A stretch of 64,000 nt of DNA from Onchocerca volvulus (GCA_000499405.2 HG738138.1:17405119-17469118); one strand, 5' to 3'; numbered from the stretch's first letter, positions 1-17,442 are shown. Made by a program: numbers and translations. The notes: a model not told the origin generated them from the letters alone.

Positions 1-14
1 AGTTGCGATAGATT

Positions 15-55
<41 letters not shown>

Positions 56-348
56 AAAGAAAGAAATTTTAATTCCTTTTGAACGGAAACATTTTTAAAA
101 TGAAGTTGAACACATTTTCACTAAATTAAGCTTTCCATAAACTAAATCTGTACTTTTAGAATTTTTAAATTAAAAAATTTTCATTGAGAGGAAAAAAATA
201 ACAGATATAAGTACTTTTATCCAAAGAAACCAAGCACAGAAGAAAAAAAAAAGAAAAGGAAAAGTAATAAAGTCGTTTACAACATTTGATGGAATCATTT
301 CATGCAATCACTCTTATGTAGAAATAGAAAGGAATGAAGAACGGATCT
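1..348. other. AT-rich stretch with 5' poly-T run; no gene seen
   Basis: This stretch opens with a T homopolymer of about 30 bases (19-48) followed by AT-rich sequence. It lies 3' of the minus-strand terminal exon that ends at 349, so part of it is probably that gene's 3' UTR. I saw no coding sequence or RNA gene in it. Confidence 0.5.
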
Positions 349-509
349 TCAATCATTGCTGCCGTGGTAACTACCGTCTCGATCACCTGTATATCTATTG
401 CTTGGATTCTGGTATGTCTGACCTTTTCGTCCGAATTGAGTGATGTAACAGCTGTTATCATCTAGCTGAGATAACAATCTATGGAACGGGGCCAAATGTG
501 GATAGATCG
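349..509 (-). CDS. 3'-terminal exon of an unrecognised minus-strand gene (partial)
   Basis: On the minus strand a TTTTTTTAG acceptor (AG at 511-510) is followed by an open exon from 509 down to a TGA stop at 351-349. It is 161 nt long: two bases completing a codon, then 52 sense codons and the stop. The peptide is hydrophilic and has a non-random look, including LAPFHRLLSQLDD near its start, then FGRKGQTYQNPSNRYTGD, and the C-terminus GSYHGSND. Base composition is clearly richer in GC than the flanks. I do not recognise the family. Upstream exons must lie at higher coordinates; a short minus-strand ATG exon near 1000 is possible, but its phase does not fit, so I did not join it. The 5' ends of this gene and of the phospholipase D gene at 1251 would be close and divergent. 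Confidence 0.55.
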
Positions 510-510
510 C

Positions 511-1250
511 TAAAAAAAGTTTACGTTATCAGCTATTAAAGCATTTTTTTATTAATACTTTACTAATTAATCTCATTAGATTTATTGATTTACTAAATTT
601 TGCAATAGCCTGGAGAAAATTATTCGAAACCAACTTTTCTCATACCCAACTCGATATCTCGGTGGTCTTCTTGACCATACTTTCGCAAACATCAATTTAG
701 CAATAGCTAATAGCCTTAACTTTCCTTTTAATAACTGCCGCAATTTCTATGACCACCTAATTCCTCAACTTTCCTTTCCATTATCACATTACTTTTCTAA
801 TTTCTACCAATCTTCCCCCTCTCTTTAAATATTCATACCATTCTTCTCTTCATCACCGCCTTAATTTCATGATATAACGGCGGGCGTAACACTTTATCTG
901 ATCAATCCCATCAAACTCTGCCCCTCTCTATTTTCATACATTCTGATCTGAACAATCTTTATTTCTCCTCAAATACGTTCTCTCTGTTGCTCGACATCTC
1001 AGAGAGGGTAAGGTCATGAGATCAGTTTCCTCAAGATTTTCGAACATAAACATGATCATGTAGTAACGGTCAGTTGCTCAATTTGCCAATACGTTTCTGG
1101 AATGTTGTCCGGTAAGAATGCGACATTCTCGAAACTCCCTGTTATGTGTGCTCTTCCGAGGACGGTATGTTTTCATCTCATTTCTAAAAATTTCGTTTTC
1201 TTTTTTTCAAATATTCTAGGTTTCTTATTAAGCACAATTTGAAAACAGTA
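511..1250. other. Divergent intergenic/upstream region, possible 5' exons
   Basis: This stretch separates the minus-strand terminal exon from the first confident PLD exon. A plus-strand ATG at 1102 opens 21 codons ending exactly at a good donor (GTATGT at 1165) in phase 0, which could splice to the CAG at 1289. That would be an alternative PLD 5' exon. The remainder is AT-rich and unassigned. Confidence 0.35.
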
Positions 1251-3599
1251 ATGTCGAGTGCTGCATTCAGGTATTTCTCCTGCATTCAGGTATTTCTCTT
1301 TTTTACACCAAGCAAATGTTGCGAATTGGCGAATTCTACCTCAGCATCATCCGAACCTCTCTTTGTCCGAAGGCCATGCCGGCAGAATTGCGAGTTAGTT
1401 ATTTATCACTTCTTTAGTTATTCACTTAAGTATTCCTTTCTTTTTACATATCAATACCCTACTGATTACCGTAGAATATAACTGAGGAAGAAGAATACTG
1501 CACGATAATGCATTGGGATAACGAAGGACTCGATAATACACTTACAGTTGTATGACTGAAACTTATTGTTTCATAATTTAGCATTGCAATGATGCTTTTC
1601 TCACATATTCATAGAAATCAGTGAAGAATATTTTGCAGCTTTATTTTAATTTCGTTCCATTTCTTTAAAAGAATTGAGTTTGTAAGGGTTAATTTTAGAT
1701 AATTATAAATGGGTGAATGAAGTTGAGAGCCATTGAAACTTGATCTGTAAGTTTGGTCGAAAAAAATATTAGCATTTTTTGCGTTACTGACATGCGGCTT
1801 CGTCTGTCATAGACATGAAACATGACTGAGAGATGTGCTATTTTGAATGACTGAATAAGGAGAATAACTCATTGTAGTTTATGTTAAGTTTATGCAGAAA
1901 TAGTTTGTAGTACTTTATGGAGGGCATTTACTTTAAGCTATATATCTTTTTCAGATTTCATTTTGTGGAATCAATACCTGAAAATATGACTTATCCTGCT
2001 CAGTCAAATTTTCCTTCAACAACTGAAATATGGAAACGATTAATCAATTCCGCTGAAAAATCGATTGATATTGCATCGTTTTACTGGAGCTTACTTTCAG
2101 AAAATACTGGCTCCTACAGGGGTCCATCAACCCAAAATGTTTGTTTTCATGCTTCGGTCTTTTATTAAACATTTAAGGTTTCTTGTATATTAGTCAAAGC
2201 ATAGCAATTTTAATTAAGATTTACTTTAATCTATGTGGAGAATTTTAGTTTTTTCAACATTTCTGGAAGAATTATAAGCTTAATTTGAAGTATTATTTGT
2301 GATTTTCATTCAAACGTATATTTGTCAAACTTATATTTTTTAATGATTTATCTTCTTACATTGAGGGAACTGATATATACAATGCATTGATTGGAGCAGC
2401 AAAAAAAGGCATCAAATTGCGCATTGTTCAAAATGCACAGAACAATAATGAGACCAAAACATTGGAAAATGAGGGTCTGGCTGAAGTACGCAGCTTAAAT
2501 TTTTCAAATTGGTTTCCTAGTGGTAAGTTCATATACTGAAATTTGCACATTTCATTTTATATGAGCTATGTTTGGATGAACATTAAACTATCTAATTGCA
2601 CAAACAATATCAGTTATACAAAAAATCATACAAAACTAAATAATAAAAGAAAGACATTCATAAGTTTACTGCATGAATTCATAAGTTTGAATTGAATTAA
2701 TGTATGATATAAAATTATTGGCATAACATGCTTTTGCTCTAAGATTACCCATATGCATATCATGCACTGAGTTTCCTGGGTGATTCTTCATTTTATTAAA
2801 ACTCATAATTTTGCAGGAGTATTACATACAAAATTTTGGATAGTTGATGCAAAACACTTTTATTTGGGGTCGGCTAATCTTGATTGGCGGTCTTTAACAC
2901 AGGTACTGAAACTTACTGTATAATAGTAAAGACAAGCGTGCCATTTAAATTTTTATGACAGTTCAGAAATAACTATAATTCTTTCTTTTTTTTATCTTTT
3001 TTCGAAGTACTTTTGAAATTCAGATGAACCGGGAAGACATAGCTGCATATTAATCAGCTAAGATCAGATGGGTTGTGTGATTTAATTATGTAACTATTTT
3101 TATGGATTATTTTCATTGCCCAGTCATCAAAACACGTAGTGATGCTATCAACTTAAAAAGTACTGCAAGACGGGAAGGCTGATTAGATTTTTTTTTTTTT
3201 ACGTTATTTTATGAGTTCTGATGATTTTCATTTTTCAGCTCAGAAGGAAAATTTAGTTTATAACTTCTTGCATTGGTTTGAACTTAATATTTTAAGGTGA
3301 AAGAACTTGGTGTAGCTGTATTTAGTTGTGAATGTTTGGCAGAAGATTTAATGAAAGTGATGAATGTTTACTGGAGAATGGGTGCACCAGGTAAAAAGTT
3401 ACCATCGTCATGGCCGAACGAGCTGGCAACTGCTTATAATGCCATTAATCCGATGTTAGCTAAACTTAACGGTGAACGAAATGGTGTTTATATTTCAGTA
3501 ATTTTTCCTGTGTTCTAGCTAATCTTTGATATCAAATAGAAAGTGTCAAACATTTTTAAAGTAACTAATAATTATGCCTATTCGCCGTCTTATATATCA

Positions 3600-3630
<31 letters not shown>

Positions 3631-5378
3631 TCATTTTTTTTTTTTTTTTTTTTTTTGCAATTGAGGATTATTTTGGTATTTGACAAGAAATATGTTTGTT
3701 AGTCTAGTTTGTTTTTTGCTTTCTCTTTTTCCAAAATGAGAATCCATTCTGCAGTCTGCACCTCCGACTTTCTGTCCCAGAGGTCGTGTAGATGATCTCA
3801 GTGCAATTTTGCAAGTTATCAGTACTGCTCGAGAATTTATACATATATCCGTGATGGATTACTTTCCGGCTACCCTATATTTAACAAACAATAGGTATGT
3901 AGTTTGAGTCCCATTTTTTTTTTTTCATTTCTTGAGAAAGTTATTTTTTATTTATTTATTTTTTTCAGATACTGGCCTGTTATCGATGATGCTTTGAGAA
4001 AAGCCGCATACAGTGGTATCAAGGTGAAACTATTAATAAGCAAATGGAAAACTACTCGGCCGACATTATTTGCCTTTTTGAAATCGTTGGAAGTCATCGC
4101 TTCAACTTTACCATGCAAACGGACGTATGACACAAAAAGTAAAATTTTTAAAAGCAATTATGGATTTCGAAATGTATAATCTTCATGAAATTCACCGGAG
4201 AACTCGTCGTTTCAACGACTAAATAGTTCAAAAAAGGTGAGGAGTATTTCCGGAAACTCATTAAGCCGGACTATTCGAAAGGTCAAAAATCTTATCTTAA
4301 ATGAAATGGTTTTATGTCAGAAGTATCATAAAACTTTTGTATATGATCAACTCAGAGTTGTGATGCACTGAGTTATTTTTCATTGAGATCATTTTGAAGT
4401 ATTTTTGAGTCAGTGAATAAAGATTAGGTTATTGTGGATTGATGAAATCGAATTATTTAGACGAACTTCTTATCGCAAGTTTTGAAAATATTTCCCTTTT
4501 TTGTTTACAGAAAGAAAGCTGATTTGTATACCAGATACAGTGGGTTCTATTGAAGTGCGTATATTCATAGTACCAACAGTAGGTGATCAGGAAAAAATTC
4601 CATATGCTCGCGTGAATCATGCAAAGTATATGGTTACGGATAATAGTGCTTTAATTGGTATTTTTTTAATTTTTGAAATTTGGGAAATTTTTAAATAATT
4701 TACAAGCCAGCCACTTTATTGGTATTTATTTCAATTCTAGTTTTTGAACAATGTATTTTATCGACGATTACATTTGTTGAAAAATGACAGAATTGCATAT
4801 TTCATCTCAAATTTTCGTATGTTGCAGCAGTTGTATAAGAAATTCAAAAAAGTTTTCTTTTATGCATGACAGTAGATAGAACAACTCCAAAGTAATTCTT
4901 GGAGGTGCTAGTATAGTAATACAGCAGCGTAATCGGGCATCAAATTCGGAAATAGTTTATAATTTGAATGAAAAAATCTGTATGCGAGATTGGAATTCGA
5001 CCTATGCTTCACCTTTTTCAGATCTTAAAAAATTAGAATTCTTATAAGTCAATTTAGTGATGTTTTTTTATTAGAAGATGTATAGAGATTTAAAAGAAAG
5101 TACTATAGTAATGCTAGTAATTTGGATTGATCATTTGTTGTCAAAAATTATATTAATTTTTAGGCACATCAAACTGGTCAGCTGATTACTTTACCAATAC
5201 AGCCGGTGCTAGTATAGTAATTCAGCAGCGTAATCGGGCATCAAATTCGGAAATAGTTTATAATTTGAATGAAAAAATCTTCATGCGAGATTGGAATTCG
5301 ACCTATGCTTCACCTCTTTCAGATTTTGATGATAAAGGTCGTCGAATTAGGAATGATACTGTGATTCCTGAAGACTAA
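1251..5378 (+). CDS. PLD3/PLD4-like phospholipase D family protein (endolysosomal exonuclease type)
   Basis: Nine exons: 1251-1393, 1955-2138, 2366-2522, 2817-2902, 3297-3497, 3755-3894, 3969-4138, 4511-4657, 5164-5378; 480 aa, against about 490 in human PLD3. All junction phases agree and all introns are GT-AG. Both catalytic HKD motifs are present: HTKFWIVD (H165, K167, D172) and HAKYMVTD (H397, K399, D404). Other family signatures are [52 protein letters not shown] and MRDW. Vertebrate PLD3/PLD4 are type II membrane proteins of the endolysosome that act as 5'-3' exonucleases on single-stranded nucleic acid and have been linked to phospholipid transfer; the same role is inferred here. The 5' end is the weak point. 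The first ATG gives a short hydrophobic N-terminus made by a 19-bp tandem duplication, and an upstream exon at 1102-1164 is an alternative. A poly(A) signal lies at 5698-5703. Confidence 0.88.
1261..1298 (+). repeat. Perfect 19-bp tandem duplication containing TTCAG/GTATTT
   Basis: The 19-bp unit CTGCATTCAGGTATTTCTC occurs at 1261-1279 and again at 1280-1298 without mismatch. Each copy holds a CAG|GTATTT string that could serve as a 3' or a 5' splice site. Because 19 is not a multiple of three, the two copies are read in different frames by the open frame that enters the PLD gene. Confidence 0.9.
3601..3656. repeat. Two poly-T runs separated by ATATCA
   Basis: Homopolymer T runs of over 20 bases each sit in the intron between PLD exons 5 and 6. 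They are separated by a short ATATCA spacer that also occurs just before the first run, so the pair looks like a slippage or duplication product. Confidence 0.85.
4904..5023 (+). pseudogene. Partial duplicate of PLD terminal exon inside the last intron
   Basis: These 120 bp match 5215-5334 of the last PLD exon with about four or five mismatches and no gaps (offset 311 bp). The copy would encode the same GASIVIQQ to TYASP segment, with one Phe-to-Cys change just before MRDW. It lacks the exon's 5' part (the NWSADYF section) and its true acceptor, and after the matched segment the frame leads to other residues and a stop. It is therefore taken as a non-functional recent duplicate, not as an alternative last exon. 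Confidence 0.9.
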
Positions 5379-6699
5379 CTCACCAGTTGACATTGGTTTG
5401 AATTTGGGAAAAATTTTTGGAACTTAATTTTTAACAATTTTTTTTTAAGGAATATCTGTGCCTTTATACACTAAGTTTGCATCTAAAGCACAAAACGATT
5501 TTTTATGATCATAGTAAAAGCAGGAAAGAACTTTTAAAAAAATAATTGCAAAAGTTAGAGTTAACTTATTTTTGAAATTTTATGTTTGAGTTTTTTTCTT
5601 TTTTTTGGTTATATTATACGGAATTATTTTTTGCTTTTACATTAATTCAGTTATCTGGTATGTGTTGTATTTGATTACTTTCTTTATTATTTTATGAAAT
5701 AAAGCAATGAAATATGAATTATTGAAAAAATATCATGTATACGAAACAAAGTGCATCAAATGAACCAACCTAATCTCAAGATGTGCATCTGAAAAGGCTT
5801 TGAATGTATCACGTGAGTACATTTCGAAGAAATTTCAAAAAATCATATTTTTTCAACGATTTGATTTGACAGATTTTGCAGTATATGTTATAATATTAAG
5901 TCAATTCATTTACAAATTCATGATTCATTGCATCGAAAATTAATGCATTTTATACGCATTAAAATGACGACCAACTTTTTTATGTGGTAGACATATGATC
6001 ATACGTATTTTTGATTATATTGGGTAAGTGGAGCCCAGAAATTTGGAATATATTGCATTAGCAACTCTCTGTTCACTTAAACATCTGATCTTGAATCATC
6101 AGACTGGATCTGTCAAGGTTGGTCTCTCAAAACTTTCTAGATGTATTGGTCGTTTGAGAAAAAAGAATATGAGAAAGAATTTTCAAAATAATATATGTGA
6201 ATTATTTGGTCATATTTAGTTCCTTGGCTCTGAGGTTGCATCCTGAGTATTGGGAAGATCGTCATGCAGTTTCTCAAAAGGGAAAGAATATAGGAACATA
6301 TTTCAAAAGATATGTCTAGCAGCTTGTTTCGTTGATATTAAAGGCAGATTTCAGTATCAACGTAAGTATAATGAATAAGCGATCTTCGTAAAAGATCATA
6401 TTAAGATATCACTGCTGTGCCGAACATGCACAATTCTAAATTTTTAAGAATGGTTCTTCCGGCCAGAAGTTGAGACAATGTTCAACCTCCTACTAATCCC
6501 CTACAACTAAAAGTATGGGAGCGTGTAGATAAGAGAAGATTAAATCAAGGAACAAATGTTCATCAGAGAAAACAACAAGAATAACTGCGATATTCCAAAA
6601 TGATGCAACTACAACAACTGCGCATATCATAATTTTATGTTTTTTTATATCATGTTTTGCAGCGCATCACTCGGAAGTCCCAGGTGATTCAGTTTGATG

Positions 6700-6870
6700 C
6701 AGCAACGCGTAGCTGAGTCCAGCTGATCTATCTACATAAATAAAAGTGTGTTTGTTCAAAACCTTAAATCTCCGAAAATTCTTAATCACGCGTTTTGTCT
6801 ATAGAAAAATATGTGTCTATTCGAATGCAGTGTTGTTCCAAAATTTTTAATCAATCAAGGAAGAACTTGA
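6700..6870. mobile_element. Diverged Helitron-end fragments, mixed orientation
   Basis: The segment around 6710-6790 resembles the reverse complement of the 3' end of the Helitron relic at 57740-57847: GTCCAGCT, ACATAAATAAAA, TTGTTCAAAA, then a CTCCGAAAATTCTTAA-like string. It also contains AGCTG-AGTC-CAGCT, which looks like a collapsed remnant of that element's terminal hairpin. Directly after it, at about 6818-6870, a CTATTCGAATGCA segment matches the same element in forward orientation. This reads as two abutting or nested non-autonomous fragments. Confidence 0.5.
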
Positions 6871-7289
6871 AACGTTATGTAAAAATGAACAATGCAGAAA
6901 GTTAGGCATGGTCAATAAATTTAGCCCGCTTACTTACTTTTGCCTGCGACATATGATGAGACAATATGTCTTGAAAATTTCATGCAAATTAGGAAAAAAA
7001 TCTGAATTATAAAAAATTAGACTTTTATTGAAAAAATTCACCAGACTTATTCATAGGCAAATTATTATATAAATGAATTATAAAAGTATGTAAAAGAAAA
7101 TGATTTAAATTTCACATCTTATATTTCCTTATGCTTATGGACGTGTTCAACTTGAAGTTATGCTATTGTGAGCATAAAACTAAATGTGTAGTAGTGTTAT
7201 TCTTTTCCTTTGATTTATAGACTTTTTTGAATTGCTTTGGATTGGAGGGTATTGATTGTCAAGTGAGATGAGTGACTGTTAGGGTTATT

Positions 7290-7365
7290 AACTGAGTAAT
7301 CACTGAGCAACCGCTGAGTGTCGCCTGAATAAACCACCTGTGAACAACCACTGAGTAACCACTGG
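7290..7365. repeat. Degenerate ACTGAGTAACC-type short tandem repeats
   Basis: Several imperfect copies of an 11-12 bp unit like CACTGAGTAAC or CGCTGAGTG follow each other here. No coding function is suggested. Confidence 0.6.
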
Positions 7366-7418
7366 TCCGGTGACTGCTAGAAGCTCCCTATATCGATAAT
7401 CCTTAGTAAGCGGTGACT

Positions 7419-7503
7419 TAAATATGCTACTTAAATATACTACTTATATAATTATATAAATATGCTACTTATATAAATATACTACTTATTAAATATGCCA
7501 CTT
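7419..7503. repeat. Degenerate AATATGCTACTTATAT tandem repeats
   Basis: Four or five imperfect copies of AAATATGCTACTT and AAATATACTACTT alternate, joined by AT-rich spacers. It is a decayed minisatellite. Confidence 0.7.
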
Positions 7504-7849
7504 GATAAAAGAAAGACAATGCTTACAATTTTAGATAATGCACAAAAGCTTTAGTCCTTATGAAATTCCAGATAATTAACATGATTTGCAATATTTTAGA
7601 CAATCCAAACAAGCTTATTTAGAAGATCGGAAGACGAAAGAACAAAGGCTTTTGCATAAGACTAAAGGATAAGATATGGATAAATGATTCATTTGACTGA
7701 GAAATATTACAAATTTCTATAATACATACAGTATGATTATCCCGTTATATTTATATTTAAAAATAGTAAAGTTGGACATCTCAATGAATTCAGTTCACTC
7801 ACTTACTTTTATCTGTCACAGGTGTGTGGATAAAAAAAAAGTAGGTATA

Positions 7850-8025
7850 CCTATATACAAACACGCGCCTATTCGAATGCAAGCTTGCATCAAATTTCAA
7901 AGCAATCGATGAAGAACTTTCGGAGATTTTAAGATTGTTAGCAATGAACTTCAAAGCAATCGATGAAGAACTTTCGGAGATTTTAAGATTGTTAGCAATG
8001 AACGTTTACATTTTTATTTATACAG
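7850..8025 (+). mobile_element. Diverged Helitron 3'-end fragment
   Basis: This stretch parallels the 3' flank of the Helitron relic (about 57645-57805) in the same order: ACGCGC, TATTCGAATGCAA, TCAAATTTCAAAGCA, an ACTTTC/GGAG segment, then TTACATTTTTATTTA. It lacks the terminal hairpin and its central part is duplicated (7896-8003). I infer a related, probably non-autonomous, copy. Confidence 0.6.
7896..8003 (+). repeat. Perfect 54-bp tandem duplication
   Basis: Two units, 7896-7949 and 7950-8003, begin TTCAAAGCAATCGATGAAG and end GTTAGCAATGAAC. I see no difference between them. The duplication lies inside the transposon-end fragment. Confidence 0.92.
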
Positions 8026-9117
8026 ATATATTCTATCCTATCATCATGTCTTCTTCTTGGCTACTTTCAGATCAAATAACCAATCAGTCGATTGATCGTA
8101 TGAATTTTTTTTTTTTTTCTAATCATTTGTTTACTTTCCTGTATGCTTCGGCATGTTGTTTTATGTGATCGCTCCTCACTTTTTTCTTTTGCTTAATATA
8201 TTGCTCCCGACTTGTTCATTACATCATATTCATGTAAACATTTGTTATTTTAAATCAGCTTATGATTTTTTATTTTCTTTATACCTAAGTGTTTTGCTAA
8301 TGAATGAAAGCTCACTGAATTAACTAATTAGATCTTAGTGCATGATATAAAAATATAGATAAAATGATAACGTTTAATGATAAATATCACGTTTATTCTG
8401 CCTATTTCACTCTCAGTGTTCAATTCGCATATTCCGTTCAAGATTGAGTAATGTAGTAGATCGAATAGAATAATTCTCATCTGCTGAAGTGAAACAATAT
8501 GCTATGTAATAAGCATGAATTGAAAGGGAAAGGAAGAAACAGAAATGAGCATATAAAATTGATATTAATCATTGTATTATATGTACAAGTTCAAACAGCA
8601 AACATTTTTTTTCATGAATTAAAATCCAATCTTACAATTAAAAATGGCTGAGTGAGTCATTCTAACAAGAATGTCGACTTGATATTTCATATTAATATTT
8701 CAACTCAATATATTATTTGCTATTGGAATTATGAAGATTCAAATTTCTAAAATCGATTCACATTTATTATATTTCTCAGAAAATTTGCTTTTTTTAATAA
8801 TTATATTCTTTCAGAAACTCTGATAAACCAATTTTTTGAAATGGAAATCAAAATTTCTGGAAGATTACGGAATGGAAAAAGTTTCAAAAAAAAAAAAAAA
8901 AACGGATCGTAACATTTAGCAGATACTGTTCTGTTCTACCAATATTTCCAATTGTAAGAAGTGCAAAAATATGATTAAATTAAACGGAAGTGCAGAATTA
9001 ATTGTCAGTGACAATATCGATCAAGTTTTTTGTTTATTTCAATTCCTTCTTCGAAAGAAGAGTGTACTCTTCCGCCGAAATGATCAACTTTTAATCATAC
9101 TTATCAACATCATAATA

Positions 9118-10771
9118 ATGAACTGGTTCGTCAGTGTGCTAGTGGTATTGTCTAACATTTTTGTGACAATCTTTGCGAGTATAGTTCCGTGGCCTAGTAA
9201 TAGCATCCATGAATATTGCGCCAACGTGAGTGATAACATGTTATTTGTGTTTTTCTTATTTATTTTTAATTAATAATCTCTATCTGGAAGGTTGTCTTAT
9301 TTTCACATCTCTATCAGTTCGTATCATCAGCCTAACAAATCGTACAAATTAATAATAAACAAAGTAAAAAGTGGAAAATATGAAAATGAACCTGTTTGAT
9401 TCATTACTTTAATTTGAATCAAAATTTCGTTTTTGAGTAATACATTGGATGGTCTAAACGAAGTCATTTTATCCATATGTGTTGCTCGTTAACCGAGTTA
9501 GTTTTTTTTCTTTTTTTGATTTTATAAATGATTGAAATTCTATATTGAATCAAATAATCAATTCTCTATATTTTAGATATCAGTTAAAATGGACCCAATT
9601 CAAAGAGTTATTATTAAAAGAACATTGGAAAACTTGCAGAGCGGAATGATGATTGCGGCTCCGGAAGTGCTCCAGCTTGGCCAGAATCTTATACATTTAA
9701 TACAAGCAAAAAAGGCTATCGATATAGGTCGCTATTAAAACTTCTGATTCTTTAGCTAATGAGACTCTTTTCAGCCTAAAGATTCAAATCTTTGGTTATT
9801 CTGAAAACCTTGTAACTTCTCAAGTTTCAAAAAATCTCTTCTACCAAGGATAAGAACTTCCATTACTGCTTCATATTTTTTCCCTAACTTCGTTTTGCTA
9901 TGTCTTATTTGATTAAGCAAGTCAAGTCAAATTCTTATCTTCTAGGTACATTTACCGGTTCATCGGCAGTGGCCTGGGCTTTGGCAATGCCCAGTGATAG
10001 CGAAGTACTGACAATCGATATTTATCCAGAAAGTTATGACCAAATCAGTCGCGGATTAATTAGCACTAGACCAGATATTTACCCAAAAATCAAGAGACAT
10101 GTGGGACCAGCGGCGCAAAAACTAGGCGAGTACAATTTTGAAATGAAGGCCTATCGCCTTTAAGCAAAATGAAAAACCTGATAACAACACTTCTCTGACA
10201 AGCCTAATATGATTAGTGTTCAAAAAATATCCACAGAACTTAAGAAATTTCAGGCTCCTAAAAAATTAGTTCCTTTATAGCTTAAATGAATAGACTCCAA
10301 TCTACTATAAACAAAGAGATTTGAAACAGATAACCCCCAACTTTCAGATGCAATGCTTGCTTCTGGAGAAGCTGGAAAATGGGACTTCATATTTATTGAT
10401 GCTGATAAAATTAATTATCCACGATATTATGAACAATCGGTTAAACTATTGCGACCTGGAGGAGTTATCATAATTGATAATGTGAGTTTTCCAAAATTTG
10501 TAGAAATATACTTTAATTTTTTGAATTTTCGCCTTGACTTTGAGTTTTATAAATTAGAGTCTTGGATTAGATATCTTTATTTTCCCAGGCCTTGTGGAGT
10601 GCAAGCGTAGTCAACCGACATCGTAACGGAAGAGATCGTAACACAGCAGCTATCGATGAAACAAATCAGAAAGCTTCAAAAGATCCCCGAGTAAACAATT
10701 ACTTGATGAACATTGCCGACGGGACACATATGATCTTCAAAAAGAATACTAAATTAGGGAGAACTACTTGA
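9118..10771 (+). CDS. COMTD1-like cation-dependent O-methyltransferase with N-terminal membrane anchor
   Basis: Five exons: 9118-9225, 9577-9727, 9946-10125, 10348-10481, 10589-10771; 251 aa, close to the about 262 of human COMTD1. It belongs to the caffeoyl-CoA/catechol O-methyltransferase superfamily of SAM-dependent enzymes. Residues 1-20 form a hydrophobic segment ([20 protein letters not shown]), a likely signal anchor as in COMTD1. The SAM loop is [12 protein letters not shown] (residues 84-95). The expected metal and catalytic acidic residues are FIDADK (D164) and IIIDN (D190, N191), and the late motif is DGTHMIFKK. Start: ATG 9118 sits directly before the hydrophobic segment; an in-frame ATG at 8971 would add 49 residues. 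The third intron begins with GC instead of GT. Substrate unknown. The gene is convergent with jmjc-1, whose stop lies 530 bp downstream. Confidence 0.9.
10126..10347 (+). other. Apparent GC-AG intron in the methyltransferase gene
   Basis: The exon ends ...AAA CTA G at 10125 and is followed by GCGAGT; the next exon begins after TTTCAG at 10347 with AT GCA ATG. Joining at GC restores codon GAT and continues the family alignment. The nearest GT (10130-10131) would add five bases and break the frame. GC-AG introns are a known minor class in eukaryotes, including nematodes. Confidence 0.8.
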
Positions 10772-11301
10772 AATGAAATTCAGAATGGGCAGAAAAGTAA
10801 ATATTTGCTATCCCAAAAAGTTTCCATTTCATTCTTTCAATAATAACTCGAACATAAAATTTTGCTCGGAATTAAGACAGGTCGCAAAATGACATCTCAG
10901 TGAACAGAATGTATTTTCGAATCCTCGCTAATATCGATAATACAATAACGCATCGTCATCAAAAAATGATACTTTCCCTAATTAAATTCAAACAGTAACA
11001 ATAAACAGACGAAATTAAAAAAAAAATAATAACAATGTGAACAGGCTCCAAACAACTCATTTTCGTAATCAAAATATCCTTGTGAAATGATTGAAATTTT
11101 TCTTTTTATTCGACCAATCTGCTAAAGATTAAGGAAAAGTTCCATGAAAAGGAAAGGCCGCTCAATGATCTATGTGCAGAATAATAAGGGATTGACTGCA
11201 AAGTGTGAATGTGATAAATTTGTTGAAATCGACAACTATATAAATGTTAATTGCTGCATCGATACAGTGAGAAAGCAAATTTTTGCCTTTATTATTTTCA
11301 T
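10772..11301. other. Convergent 3' intergenic region
   Basis: This short region lies between the stop codons of the convergent methyltransferase (plus) and jmjc-1 (minus) genes. A minus-strand AATAAA (TTTATT at 11288-11293) lies about 9 bases past the jmjc-1 stop, implying a very short 3' UTR. Nothing else was recognised. Confidence 0.6.

Positions 11302-17442
<6,141 letters not shown>

Larger units (their letters stand above)
5379..9117. other. Gene-poor interval between PLD and methyltransferase genes
   Basis: After the PLD 3' UTR (poly(A) signal AATAAA at 5698-5703) I see no convincing exon until the methyltransferase first exon. The interval holds diverged transposon-terminus fragments (about 6700-6870 and 7850-8025), two degenerate short-repeat patches and a 54-bp tandem duplication, listed separately. 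Short open frames here have no family resemblance and look like chance. Confidence 0.6.

Noticed and set aside
10900..10930. TTCGAATCC string resembling a tRNA B box
   Set aside because: No matching A box, cloverleaf or terminator nearby, so no tRNA gene was called.
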